A stretch of 7,365 nucleotides of DNA from Desulfobacterales bacterium (GTDB lineage Bacteria; Desulfobacterota; Desulfobacteria; Desulfobacterales; Desulfobacteraceae), in NCBI GenBank assembly GCA_022361535.1, contig JAKSAU010000241.1, positions 1 to 7,365 on the forward strand, written 5' to 3'. The translations under genes were made by a program, and so were the position numbers. The notes under the pieces are model-generated. The model was not told the DNA's origin. It worked only from the letters and a program-made list of their open reading frames with translations, and did no database searches. Below, in pieces: positions 1 to 7,203 of this stretch. How positions within the stretch are numbered: the stretch's first letter is position 1; each line of letters begins with the position of its first letter.

Positions 1-1
1 T

Positions 2-907
2 TATCTTTCCCTGGAAGACGATTTGCTCAGAATCTTCGGCGGAGACAGGATTCATGCGGTCATGGACCGGCTTGGAATCGAAGAAGGCGAACATATAGAG
101 CATAAATTCATTTCCAAGGCCATTGAAAATGCCCAGTCAAAGGTTGAAGGACATAACTTTGAAATCAGAAAGCATTTGCTGGAATATGACGATGTAATGA
201 ACCAACAGCGTGAGGTTATCTATCGTCAACGCCGCCAGGCTTTAGGCTCAGAAGATTTAAGGCAGGTTACGCTGGATATGATCGAAGATCTGTCCTACGA
301 CTTGGTTGAAGGGTTTGTCATCGATAAAACCCCTATCAAAGATTGGGATCTTGAAGGACTGGATTCTGAAATTAAAAAGCTATTTAACATGTCCTTGCCA
401 CTGGACAAAGCCGTTGAGGAGAATTATTCTCTAGAACAGTTAAACGAATTCGTGTTCAATGCAGCACTGGCCCACTACGAAGCCAAAGAGCAGCTTATCG
501 GGCCTGAGCAGATGAGGCAGTTGGAACGGTTTATTATCCTTCAAACGGTAGACACAAGGTGGAAAGAACACCTTCTTTCCATGGATCATCTAAAAGAAGG
601 CATTGGGCTGAGAGGATATGCCCAACAGGATCCTTTGAGAATTTACCGGAAAGAAGGGTTTGACATGTTCCAGGGGTTGATGAACAGGATCAAGGAAGAG
701 GTGGTGGACATCTTGTTTAAAATCCAGATTGCCTCTCCGGACCAGGTGGATGAAATGAGAAAGGAAGAACAGCAGGACCTGACCTTCTCACATTCAGACG
801 AACCAACAATTAAAAAGCCGGTGAAACGCTCCACCCAAAAAGTTCAGCGTAATGACCCATGTCCTTGCGGCAGTGGTAAAAAATACAAAAAATGCTGTAT
901 GAATTAA
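2..907 (+). CDS. secA: Protein translocase subunit SecA, C-terminal part (5' end outside window)
   Basis: SecA is the cytosolic and membrane-associated ATPase that drives unfolded preproteins through SecYEG. The frame is open from position 2, and its first residues ([16 protein letters not shown]) match the family stretch that follows the second nucleotide-binding domain, so the gene is cut only by the window edge. About 301 residues are visible, against roughly 850-900 for a whole SecA. They cover the helical wing and scaffold: the [17 protein letters not shown] segment, then [26 protein letters not shown] split by normal family spacing. A charged linker then leads to the SEC-C zinc motif [13 protein letters not shown] at 860-898. 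This tail has four Cys ligands (C-x-C-x8-C-C) where E. coli has Cys3-His, and in other species it binds zinc, SecB and ribosomes. The stop lies 28 bp before clpS with no terminator visible between them. The identity is very secure. Confidence 0.97.
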   Translation, partial: YLSLEDDLLRIFGGDRIHAVMDRLGIEEGEHIEHKFISKAIENAQSKVEGHNFEIRKHLLEYDDVMNQQREVIYRQRRQALGSEDLRQVTLDMIEDLSYDLVEGFVIDKTPIKDWDLEGLDSEIKKLFNMSLPLDKAVEENYSLEQLNEFVFNAALAHYEAKEQLIGPEQMRQLERFIILQTVDTRWKEHLLSMDHLKEGIGLRGYAQQDPLRIYRKEGFDMFQGLMNRIKEEVVDILFKIQIASPDQVDEMRKEEQQDLTFSHSDEPTIKKPVKRSTQKVQRNDPCPCGSGKKYKKCCMN

Positions 908-923
908 AGATTGATAAAACCCC

Positions 924-929
924 AAGGTG
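924..929 (+). promoter_or_regulatory. Shine-Dalgarno sequence that sets the clpS start
   Basis: AAGGTG lies 6 nt before the ATG at 936. An in-frame GTG at 927 sits inside this element and has no purine-rich site in front of it, so the ATG is the better start. The choice removes three residues from the longest possible frame and does not touch the conserved domain. Confidence 0.65.
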
Positions 930-935
930 ACGGAT

Positions 936-1244
936 ATGACGTCTACGGATTCGAAAACCAAACCGGGAATATCGTCTGATACCAAGGAAGATCATCCACC
1001 CATGTATAAAGTCCTGCTTCATAATGACGATTATACAACTATGGAGTTTGTGGTGGATATCCTGGTCCGGGTATTCGGAAAATCACTTGAAAAAGCGACA
1101 CAAATCATGCTTAATGTACATAATAAGGGTAAGGAAGTCTGCGGCATCTATCCACGTGAAATTGCTGAAACAAAAGTTGAAACAGTTCATAATATGGCCA
1201 GCAGCAAAGGATTTCCCTTAAAAAGCACTATGGAAAAGGAGTAA
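936..1244 (+). CDS. clpS: ATP-dependent Clp protease adaptor protein ClpS
   Basis: ClpS is the N-recognin of the bacterial N-degron pathway. It binds proteins with N-terminal Leu, Phe, Tyr or Trp and hands them to ClpA for degradation by ClpAP. The 102-residue product (E. coli has 106) has a disordered, polar N-terminal tail of about 22 residues followed by the ClpS core. The core shows the substrate-pocket signature [10 protein letters not shown], with N30, D31, D32, T34 and M36 matching E. coli N34, D35, D36, T38 and M40. It also has V61-H62 of NVHNKGK (E. coli V65-H66), the [12 protein letters not shown] stretch and L95 (E. coli L99). All pocket residues are present, so recognition of bulky hydrophobic N-termini should be intact. 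The stop is 7 bp before clpA, and the clpA ribosome-binding site overlaps the end of clpS, so the two are almost certainly co-expressed. Confidence 0.96.
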   Translation: MTSTDSKTKPGISSDTKEDHPPMYKVLLHNDDYTTMEFVVDILVRVFGKSLEKATQIMLNVHNKGKEVCGIYPREIAETKVETVHNMASSKGFPLKSTMEKE

Positions 1245-1251
1245 GGAATCT

Positions 1252-3513
1252 ATGATAAGCAAAGAACTCAGTACAGCTCTCGGTTTTGCCGTTCGGGAAG
1301 CAAAAAAAAGAAGGCATGAGTATGTATGTGTTGAACACGTTCTTTACGCCATCCTTAACCATGAAACCGGACTGGAAACCATCGAAAAATGCGGCGGAAG
1401 CCCGGAACAGATAAAAGAAGAGCTTGAAAAATTTTTTGATGAAAAGCTGACCAAGATTGATTCCAAGGAAGAGTATGTACTCCAGCAGACAATCGGATTC
1501 CAGCGGATGATTCAGCGAGCCATCAATCATGCAAGAAGTGCGGAGAAATCCGAAGTCAACCTTGGAGACATCCTGGCATCCATATTCCAGGAAAAAGATT
1601 CCCATGCAGCATTTTATCTGGAAGCGGAAGGGATAACCCGTCTGGATGTGCTCAAGCAGATTTCCCATGAATCAGAAACCGGGAAAAAGGAAGCACCCCA
1701 GGAAGATCCTGGCCAAAAACTTTTTCGCCAGGCTGATCCAAAACCTAAACGCCAGAAGAAAAAAGATCCTTTGGAATCCTTTACGGCCAACTTACTGAAA
1801 CGGGCTCAAGATGAGAAGATCGATCCACTTATCGGAAGAGAATTGGAAACAGACAGAGTCATGCAGGTGCTTTGCCGCCGCCGGAAAAATAATCCCATTT
1901 TGGTGGGTGATCCCGGCGTGGGTAAGACCGCTATTGCCGAAGGCTTGGCCCTTAAAATAAATGACAAATCCGTACCAGACCTTCTGGAAAACTGTGAACT
2001 TTATTCTCTTGATATGGGTGCCCTGCTTGCCGGCACCAAATACAGGGGCGATTTTGAACAGCGTCTTAAAGATGTAATCAATGCCCTGGAGCAAAAAGAA
2101 AACGCCCTGCTGGTAATTGACGAAATTCATACGGTTGTAGGTGCCGGCGCCACAACCTCCGGTTCTATGGATGCATCCAACATTTTAAAACCAGCTCTTT
2201 CATCCGGTGATATCAAGTGCATTGGTACGACTACTTACGAAGAGTATAAAAACCATTTTGAAAAAGACCGGGCCTTTTCCAGACGGTTTGAAAAAATAGA
2301 GGTGTCCGAACCTAGTGTGGATGAAACCACTGAGATTCTCAAAGGGTTGCGCCCCTATTATGAAGACCACCACGGCCTTAAATATCCGGATAGAACCATT
2401 GAAGCTGCCGCTTATCTGTCTGACAAATATATCAATGACCGGTTTCTGCCTGACAAGGCAATTGATGTCATTGATGAGACAGGGGCATTCCTGCGTCTTA
2501 AAAGTGCCGGAAAGCGCAAAAACGTAAGTCCGAAGGACATTGAAAATATCGTTGCTAAAATTGCAAAAGTACCTGTATCCAATGTCACCTCTGCAGACAA
2601 ATCCAACCTGGAATCCCTGCCTGATAAACTTTTTAACGTGATTTACGGCCAGGATGATGCCATAAATACCTTGGCCACAGCAATCAAGCGGTCTAGGGCA
2701 GGCCTTGCCACACCAGACCGTCCCATCGGTTCATTTTTGTTCATGGGCCCCACAGGCGTAGGAAAAACAGAAGTAGCCAAACAGCTTGCTGCCAATATGG
2801 GCATTGAGTTTTTAAGATTCGATATGAGCGAATATATGGAAAAGCATGCCGTATCACGTCTCATTGGTGCCCCTCCGGGATATGTCGGATTTGACCAGGG
2901 TGGTATACTGACAGACAATATCCGCAAATACCCCCATTCCGTGCTGCTCTTGGATGAGATTGAAAAGGCACACATGGATCTGTATAACATCCTGCTCCAG
3001 GTCATGGACTATGCAACGCTTACGGACAACAACGGCAAGTCTGCCGACTTTAGAAACGTAATCATCATCATGACCTCAAATGCTGGTGCCAGGGAAATGA
3101 GCGCCAATTCAATCGGTTTTGGTTCCCAGACAGCCAACGCCGATACCAAAGGATTTAAAGCAGTTGAAAAAACCTTTAGCCCTGAGTTCAGAAACCGCCT
3201 GGACGGCATCGTTCAGTTCAACCACTTGTCCGAACAGGTGATGGAACTGATAGTAGACAAGAATATGAGAGAGCTCAAGGCCATGCTAAAAGCCAAGAAT
3301 ATCTCATTGACTTACTCTGCCAAGGCAAGAACCCATCTGGCACGAAAAGGTTATGATCCCAAGTTTGGTGCCCGGCCGTTGTCCCGCCTGATCCAGACAA
3401 CAATAAAGGACAAGCTCACAGATGAAATTCTGTTCGGTAAGCTTGAAAAAGGCGGTAAACTATCTATCGGGCTGAAAAACGAAGAGTTGACCTTTAACTT
3501 TAAATCTGCCTGA
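1252..3513 (+). CDS. clpA: ATP-dependent Clp protease ATP-binding subunit ClpA
   Basis: ClpA is a hexameric AAA+ unfoldase that feeds substrates, including ClpS-delivered N-degron proteins, into ClpP. At 753 residues it is close to E. coli ClpA (758). Domain order: Clp-N repeats (about 1-145), a charged linker, D1 with Walker A GDPGVGKT (219-226), pore loop KYRG (263-266) and Walker B LLVIDE (286-291), then D2 with Walker A GPTGVGKT (499-506), pore loop GYVG (543-546), Walker B LLLDE (565-569) and sensor-2 GAR (706-708). The ClpP-docking loop IGF is present at 621-623. There is no coiled-coil middle domain between D1 and D2, which separates it from ClpB and ClpC. AAGGAG at 1236-1241 and AAGGA at 1243-1247 support the ATG start. 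All catalytic elements look intact, and the upstream clpS confirms ClpA rather than another Hsp100. Confidence 0.97.
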   Translation: MISKELSTALGFAVREAKKRRHEYVCVEHVLYAILNHETGLETIEKCGGSPEQIKEELEKFFDEKLTKIDSKEEYVLQQTIGFQRMIQRAINHARSAEKSEVNLGDILASIFQEKDSHAAFYLEAEGITRLDVLKQISHESETGKKEAPQEDPGQKLFRQADPKPKRQKKKDPLESFTANLLKRAQDEKIDPLIGRELETDRVMQVLCRRRKNNPILVGDPGVGKTAIAEGLALKINDKSVPDLLENCELYSLDMGALLAGTKYRGDFEQRLKDVINALEQKENALLVIDEIHTVVGAGATTSGSMDASNILKPALSSGDIKCIGTTTYEEYKNHFEKDRAFSRRFEKIEVSEPSVDETTEILKGLRPYYEDHHGLKYPDRTIEAAAYLSDKYINDRFLPDKAIDVIDETGAFLRLKSAGKRKNVSPKDIENIVAKIAKVPVSNVTSADKSNLESLPDKLFNVIYGQDDAINTLATAIKRSRAGLATPDRPIGSFLFMGPTGVGKTEVAKQLAANMGIEFLRFDMSEYMEKHAVSRLIGAPPGYVGFDQGGILTDNIRKYPHSVLLLDEIEKAHMDLYNILLQVMDYATLTDNNGKSADFRNVIIIMTSNAGAREMSANSIGFGSQTANADTKGFKAVEKTFSPEFRNRLDGIVQFNHLSEQVMELIVDKNMRELKAMLKAKNISLTYSAKARTHLARKGYDPKFGARPLSRLIQTTIKDKLTDEILFGKLEKGGKLSIGLKNEELTFNFKSA

Positions 3514-3515
3514 TG
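3511..3515 (+). promoter_or_regulatory. clpA stop / aat start overlap (TGATG), probable termination-reinitiation site
   Basis: The TGA of clpA and the ATG of aat share one base. The 20 nt before this ATG are pyrimidine- and AT-rich and hold no recognisable Shine-Dalgarno sequence, so aat translation probably depends on ribosomes that have just finished clpA. The coupling is inferred from the arrangement. Confidence 0.6.
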
Positions 3516-4259
3516 CCCCTTTTCAGGTTATCTGACCGGATTGAATTCCCACCAGCCTGGCTGGCAAGGTCCGACGGTCTCCTCTGTATCGGAGGAGACC
3601 TTGAACCCCAACGGTTAATTCTGGCTTACCGGAATGGTATATTCCCCTGGTTTTCAAACAACGAACCCATCCTCTGGTGGTCCCCCGACCCCAGATTAGT
3701 ACTTGACCCTTCAGATGTTAAAATATCCCGAAGCTTAAAGAAAAAAATCAGAAAAGCTTCCTTTTCTATTAAAATCAACACTGCCTTTGAGCAGACCATT
3801 ATTGCCTGTTCCCAGCCAAGACAGAATAAGGACGAAGGTACATGGCTTGTGGATGAAATGATTGAAGCCTATATAATGCTTCATAAGATGGGCTACGCCC
3901 ACTCCGTGGAGGCTTGGCAGGACGGTTGTCTTGCAGGAGGATTATACGGGGTAAGCATTGGAAAGTCCTTTTTTGGCGAATCCATGTTCAGCAAGGTGCC
4001 CGACGCCTCCAAAGTAGCACTTGTTGCCCTTGCCGAGTACCTTGACTTACATGAATTTGATATGATCGACTGCCAGGTCACAACGGATCACTTACTGCGC
4101 ATGGGTGCAAAAGAAATTTCAAGAGACAACTTTATTGATATCCTGAACCGTTCTGTCAAAGCTCAAGTTCCGGAAAATATATGGTCTTCGGGCCGTAAAC
4201 TCGTTCCCCTGAAAGCAATAAATGAGGTAAATAATGAATCCTGCAACCAAGACACCTGA
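3513..4259 (+). CDS. aat: Leucyl/phenylalanyl-tRNA-protein transferase
   Basis: Aat transfers Leu or Phe from aminoacyl-tRNA to proteins with N-terminal Lys or Arg (occasionally Met), creating a primary N-degron for ClpS-ClpAP. It is cytosolic. The 248-residue product (E. coli 234) shows the family signatures in order: LLCIGGDL (23-30), YRNGIFPWF (39-47), WWSPDPR (55-61), GTWL (109-112), HSVEAW (130-135), GGLYG (142-146), FFGESMFS (153-160), DASK (164-167) and IDCQ (185-188). The start aligns with known Aat N-termini, which begin about five residues before the conserved LS, so the overlapping ATG is credible despite the lack of a ribosome-binding site. The last 25 or so residues are a divergent tail whose coding sequence overlaps the next gene. 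Its position right after clpS-clpA places the tagging enzyme and the machinery that reads the tag in one unit. Confidence 0.96.
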   Translation: MPLFRLSDRIEFPPAWLARSDGLLCIGGDLEPQRLILAYRNGIFPWFSNNEPILWWSPDPRLVLDPSDVKISRSLKKKIRKASFSIKINTAFEQTIIACSQPRQNKDEGTWLVDEMIEAYIMLHKMGYAHSVEAWQDGCLAGGLYGVSIGKSFFGESMFSKVPDASKVALVALAEYLDLHEFDMIDCQVTTDHLLRMGAKEISRDNFIDILNRSVKAQVPENIWSSGRKLVPLKAINEVNNESCNQDT

Positions 4260-5061
4260 AAATGCCCTCTGTATACTCGGCATCCCTTTTGATGAAAACA
4301 GCTCATTTAGAAAAGGCGCCTTGGGCGGCCCTGCCCGTATCCGGGAAAGCTATATCAGTGATTCTGCAAACCTGTGGACTGAAACCGGCATTGATCTTGG
4401 CAACCATGGCAATCTTTTTGATGTGGGGGATGTGGACTGTTCCGGAAAGACAACTGAGACCTTTCACCGCATCACTGACTCGGTTAAAACCCTGCTCGAT
4501 CATAACAACCGGGTTATCAGCCTGGGGGGAGACCATTCCGTTACATTTCCTGTCATCCGGGCATTTGCAGACTATTATCCAAATCTGAACATACTCCACC
4601 TTGATGCACATCCGGATCTTTATGATTCGTTGAAGGACAATCCTTTATCCCATGCTTGTCCCTTTGCAAGAATTATGGAACAAAAACTTGCCGGCCGCCT
4701 GGTACAGGCCGGCATCAGAACCATGACCGGGCATTTAAGGGATCAGGCTGAAAAATTTAATGTGGAGGTACATGAGGTACGTTTTGGTATGGACTGGCTT
4801 GACAGTCTCGAATTTGAAGGGCCTGTGTATCTTTCCATTGACCTTGACTGTATGGATCCGGCATTTGCACCGGGTGTGTCTCATCATGAACCCGGCGGGC
4901 TTAGTTCACGTCAGGTAATTGATATTATCCAGAAATTTAAAGGACAACTAATCGGCGGTGATATAGTAGAATTAAATCCGGACCGGGATTTTATTTCCAT
5001 GACGGCAATGACTGCAGCCAAGCTATTAAAGGAGATGATGGGACGGATACTTGAATCCTGA
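4234..5061 (+). CDS. speB: Ureohydrolase of the arginase/agmatinase family, probably agmatinase
   Basis: Agmatinase hydrolyses agmatine to putrescine and urea with a two-manganese centre, completing the arginine decarboxylase route to polyamines. The 275-residue protein has the family's metal ligands: His101 in GGDHS (98-102), Asp124, His126 and Asp128 in DAHPD, and Asp203 and Asp205 in SIDLDCMDP (201-209). FAPG and PGGLSSRQ follow, with GGDIVELNPDRD near the C-terminus. The ligand set is complete, so an active metallohydrolase is expected. The substrate is less certain: the loop after FAPG reads VSHHEPGGL where the agmatinases and arginases I recall have a Gly-Thr type sequence, so another guanidino compound is possible. 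TGAGGT at 4223-4228 supports the ATG, which lies inside aat in another frame (26-bp overlap). No arginine decarboxylase gene is in the window. Confidence 0.85.
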   Translation: MNPATKTPENALCILGIPFDENSSFRKGALGGPARIRESYISDSANLWTETGIDLGNHGNLFDVGDVDCSGKTTETFHRITDSVKTLLDHNNRVISLGGDHSVTFPVIRAFADYYPNLNILHLDAHPDLYDSLKDNPLSHACPFARIMEQKLAGRLVQAGIRTMTGHLRDQAEKFNVEVHEVRFGMDWLDSLEFEGPVYLSIDLDCMDPAFAPGVSHHEPGGLSSRQVIDIIQKFKGQLIGGDIVELNPDRDFISMTAMTAAKLLKEMMGRILES

Positions 5062-5076
5062 TTGGACCCCGGTACC

Positions 5077-5104
5077 TTGACAAAAAGAGTTTCATCGCCA
5101 TTAT
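5077..5104 (+). promoter_or_regulatory. Candidate sigma-70 promoter upstream of the FxsA-family gene
   Basis: A perfect -35 hexamer TTGACA (5077-5082) is followed after 16 bp by CATTAT (5099-5104), a 4/6 match to the -10 consensus that keeps the important second A and last T. It lies in the 76-bp gap after speB, and no hairpin with a T-run ends the upstream transcript there, so it may be an internal promoter. It was found by eye only. Confidence 0.45.
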
Positions 5105-5137
5105 GCGTTAAGATATTAACCATTTGGGAGCAGCTTC

Positions 5138-5533
5138 ATGCTATTTAGACTTTTTTTATGTTTTACCCTCATTCCGGTGATAGAACTCTATCTGCTTATA
5201 AACCTGGGCAGTGTCATCGGTGGATTTAATACGGTTTTGCTGGTCATCCTGACCGGATTTGCAGGGGCCTGGCTGGCAAGAATGGAAGGCTTAAATACAA
5301 TGCTCAAGGTCCAGCAGAATTTAAATCAGGGAATTATGCCTGCCGAAGAGTTGATAGACGCTTTAATTATTTTGATTGCAGGCCTTGTGCTAATTACCCC
5401 TGGTCTTCTCACCGATGTTGCAGGCCTTATGCTGCTGTGGCCCTTTACCCGGAACAAATTTAAACGCTTTTTAAGAAAGAAATTTGATGAAATGAATGCC
5501 AAGGGAAGTATCAACATTACCCGGTTTCATTAA
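5138..5533 (+). CDS. fxsA: FxsA-family inner-membrane protein
   Basis: FxsA proteins are small cytoplasmic-membrane proteins. In E. coli, overproduction of FxsA relieves F-plasmid exclusion of phage T7, but the normal role is unknown. The 131 residues hold an N-terminal hydrophobic segment (about 2-23, with the family pattern F..IPVIELYLL), a second one (about 28-47, GGFNTVLLVILTGFAGAWLAR), an amphipathic stretch (50-75), and a long hydrophobic region (about 74-102) carrying the hallmark LITPGLLTDVAGLMLLWP. A basic tail (105-116) follows and probably faces the cytoplasm. GGGAG at 5126-5130, 7 nt before the ATG, supports the start. Family membership is clear from the TPGLLTD motif. Nothing here ties the function to the neighbouring enzymes, and it may have its own promoter. 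Confidence 0.9.
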   Translation: MLFRLFLCFTLIPVIELYLLINLGSVIGGFNTVLLVILTGFAGAWLARMEGLNTMLKVQQNLNQGIMPAEELIDALIILIAGLVLITPGLLTDVAGLMLLWPFTRNKFKRFLRKKFDEMNAKGSINITRFH

Positions 5534-5542
5534 AAAGCTGTC

Positions 5543-5572
5543 CTATCACTATACTGTCGTGTAAATATACTG
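5543..5572 (+). promoter_or_regulatory. Candidate weak promoter with a TATACTG direct repeat before the nitroreductase gene
   Basis: TATACTG occurs twice, at 5550-5556 and 5566-5572, 16 bp apart. The second copy contains TATACT, a 5/6 match to the -10 consensus, with a weak -35 (CTATCA, 5543-5548) 17 bp upstream. The repeat could instead be a paired protein-binding site, or chance in an AT-rich gap of 93 bp. Confidence 0.25.
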
Positions 5573-5626
5573 ACCGGCCCTGTCTGCCTGCCCCTTTATA
5601 TTCATTATGCTTGTTTAGGAGGACCC

Positions 5627-6160
5627 ATGTTCTTAGATTTGATCAGACAACGCAGAAGTATCCGCCAATTTACTTCAGAACCTATAAGTAAAGAAATTCG
5701 TGACCAGTTAATTGAGGCTGCTCTTCGATCCCCGTCCTCAAGGAGTTTTAATCCCTGGCGGTTTATCGTCGTGGACGATCCTGACCTGCTTGAAAAACTG
5801 TCTAAAGCCAAACCTCACGGTGCATCGTTTTTAAAAAACGCGCCATTAGGAATAGTTGTATGTGCAGATGCCACAGCTTCTGACGTCTGGGTTGAAGACT
5901 GCTCCATTGCTTCAGCCTTTATTCACCTGGCTGCAGCCTCATTGGGATTGGGGTCTTGCTGGATACAAATTCGAAAAAGAGACCATAGCCAGGACCTGAG
6001 TGCCGATACTTATATTAAAGATCTTTTGCTTGCACCCGATAATTTAATGATTGAATCAATCATTGCGATAGGGTATCCTGCCGAGAAAAAAGACGGACAT
6101 ACAAAGGAAACCCTTGATTATGACAAGGTATTTGTAAACCGTTTTGACGAAAAGGATTAA
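5627..6160 (+). CDS. Nitroreductase-family FMN-dependent oxidoreductase
   Basis: Members are usually cytosolic homodimers that bind FMN and pass electrons from NAD(P)H to nitro compounds, quinones, flavins or other acceptors. The true substrate can rarely be read from sequence. The 177-residue protein shows the FMN phosphate-binding RQRRSIRQF (7-15), the PSSRSFNPWRF segment (36-46) in which a Ser/Asn-x-Pro-Trp motif normally contacts the flavin, the helix AFIHLAAASLGLGSCWIQ (97-114), and AIGYPAEKK (147-155), which lies near the ribityl phosphate in this fold. It is on the short side for the family, and I see no iron-sulfur cysteine cluster. AGGAGGA at 5617-5623 is the strongest ribosome-binding site in the window and sits 3 nt before the ATG. 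Its stop directly abuts the HDOD gene, so the two are probably co-translated. Confidence 0.9.
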   Translation: MFLDLIRQRRSIRQFTSEPISKEIRDQLIEAALRSPSSRSFNPWRFIVVDDPDLLEKLSKAKPHGASFLKNAPLGIVVCADATASDVWVEDCSIASAFIHLAAASLGLGSCWIQIRKRDHSQDLSADTYIKDLLLAPDNLMIESIIAIGYPAEKKDGHTKETLDYDKVFVNRFDEKD

Positions 6161-7027
6161 ATGGAAGTAAAAGAACAGATTTTAAGAATGATCCAAAAAC
6201 GGGAGAGTGACCTGCCCACTCTCCCGGTTGTTGTTGACCAAATCATCAGCGTGGCATCCGATGAAAATACAACCACGGAAAAATTAGCTGATGTCATTTC
6301 CTATGACCAGGCAATGACAAATAAGCTGCTAAAGCTTGCCAACTCTGTCTATTACGCCCAGAAAAACAAAGTAGAAACCATTAAGCGTGCCATATCTGTC
6401 ATAGGCTTTGATGAAATAATTGGTATTGCCTTGGGTATGGGGATATTATCCAGTGTGTCAAATACAGCTGGGTTGACCCTGGATATGAAGGCATTATGGA
6501 TTCATGGTATCGGCGTAGCCACAGTTTCCAAGGAACTTGCCAAACGCACCAACCCGGGGATCGCAGGAAAAATATTTATACCCGCCCTGCTCCACGATAT
6601 GGGCAAAGTGATCTTTTCTGTCTATTTTAAAGAGGAATATACCGAAGTCCGGCAGTTTGCCATGGAAAATAAACGGCCGCTCTATTTCAGTGAAAATGCC
6701 GTACTTAAATTAGACCATGCAGTATTGTCAGCCCTGCTTATGAAACGATGGAATTTTCCGCCATCCATTATCCTTCCCTGCCGGTTTCACCATAACCCGG
6801 AATCAGCTCCGGTTCAGTTCAGGCACCAATCTTTAATTATCAACCTTGCCGACTACCTAACCCAAAAAGCCGGGGTCGGGCATTCGGGCAATCCAATACC
6901 GGTTACCATCAAAAATGCGCCTAAAAAAATCGGTGTGAATGAGTCCGTGCTGAGATTGACCATTGATCAGCTAAAACGCAAGGAAACGGAAATCAAAGAA
7001 TTTTTCAAAATTACCACGTCCTATTAA
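6161..7027 (+). CDS. HDOD-domain signalling protein with an apparently intact HD metal site
   Basis: HDOD domains are relatives of the HD phosphohydrolases found in bacterial signalling and stress or motility control; most have no proven enzyme activity. The 288-residue protein is essentially one HDOD domain. It opens with the hallmark SDLPTLPVV (16-24), then has LADVISYDQAMTNKLLKLANS (42-62) and AISVIGFDEI (77-86), the typical helical repeats. The HD half shows His115, His145-Asp146 in LLHDMGK, Asp185-His186 and His210-His211. These match the positions used for metal binding in HD hydrolases, so catalysis or metal binding is possible. It lacks a GYP motif, a receiver or a GGDEF domain, and has no signal peptide or membrane segment, so it is probably cytosolic. 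The C-terminal part (about 255-288) is charged. The ATG directly follows the nitroreductase TAA, with AAAGGA at 6151-6156 as ribosome-binding site. Confidence 0.88.
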   Translation: MEVKEQILRMIQKRESDLPTLPVVVDQIISVASDENTTTEKLADVISYDQAMTNKLLKLANSVYYAQKNKVETIKRAISVIGFDEIIGIALGMGILSSVSNTAGLTLDMKALWIHGIGVATVSKELAKRTNPGIAGKIFIPALLHDMGKVIFSVYFKEEYTEVRQFAMENKRPLYFSENAVLKLDHAVLSALLMKRWNFPPSIILPCRFHHNPESAPVQFRHQSLIINLADYLTQKAGVGHSGNPIPVTIKNAPKKIGVNESVLRLTIDQLKRKETEIKEFFKITTSY

Positions 7028-7044
7028 CCCCTTTAATAATCCCT

Positions 7045-7060
7045 GTGCCAGTCAAGGCAC
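7045..7060. repeat. Short inverted repeat just after the HDOD gene
   Basis: GTGCC (7045-7049) and GGCAC (7056-7060) form a perfect 5-bp stem with a 6-nt loop, 17 bp past the HDOD stop. It is followed by TTAAAAAA and not by a T-run, so it is a poor intrinsic terminator on the + strand; it might still stabilise the 3' end of the message. Confidence 0.4.
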
Positions 7061-7162
7061 TTAAAAAACGTCACTCATAAAAATCTCTTTCTTTTGGAAC
7101 GAAGGCCTTTTATAGGGATTCTCAAAAGTATATTCCTTTATAATGCGGTTAGATTAATTATC

Positions 7163-7190
7163 GGCAGTATCCTCAAAAGAAGGTATTGCC
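7163..7190. repeat. Imperfect hairpin GGCAGTA/TATTGCC with an overlapping alternative stem
   Basis: GGCAGTA (7163-7169) pairs with TATTGCC (7184-7190) with one G-T wobble, and CCT (7171-7173) with AGG (7181-7183) extends it past a bulged T to a 10-bp stem and 7-nt loop. CTCAAA (7172-7177) can instead pair with TTTGAG (7192-7197), which would break the first stem. It may be structured RNA; chance is not excluded. Confidence 0.4.
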
Positions 7191-7203
7191 ATTTGAGTAC
7201 TTA

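Noticed and set aside
927..935. GTG start for ClpS three codons upstream of the ATG
   Set aside because: The GTG lies within the AAGGTG ribosome-binding site and has no purine-rich site of its own; the ATG at 936 has ideal spacing.
1228..1668. Antisense open frame of 146 codons across the clpS end and clpA start
   Set aside because: It lies opposite a clearly conserved ClpA N-domain, has no ribosome-binding site, and its product resembles no protein family I recognise.
2643..3005. Antisense open frame of 120 codons within clpA
   Set aside because: It mirrors the D2 AAA+ domain of clpA, whose motifs are intact; the reverse product shows no domain and is a codon-bias shadow.
5534..5626. CRISPR-like or operator array from the TATACTG pair
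   Set aside because: There are only two 7-bp copies; kept only as a low-confidence promoter or binding-site candidate.
7045..7060. Intrinsic terminator for the HDOD gene
   Set aside because: The stem is only 5 bp and is followed by TTAAAAAA, not a T-run; on the reverse strand the T-run lies before the stem in the wrong orientation once the stem is formed.
7139..7144. Promoter with a perfect TATAAT
   Set aside because: No hexamer resembling TTGACA is found 15-19 bp upstream and there is no extended -10 TG, so the match is not enough in AT-rich DNA.
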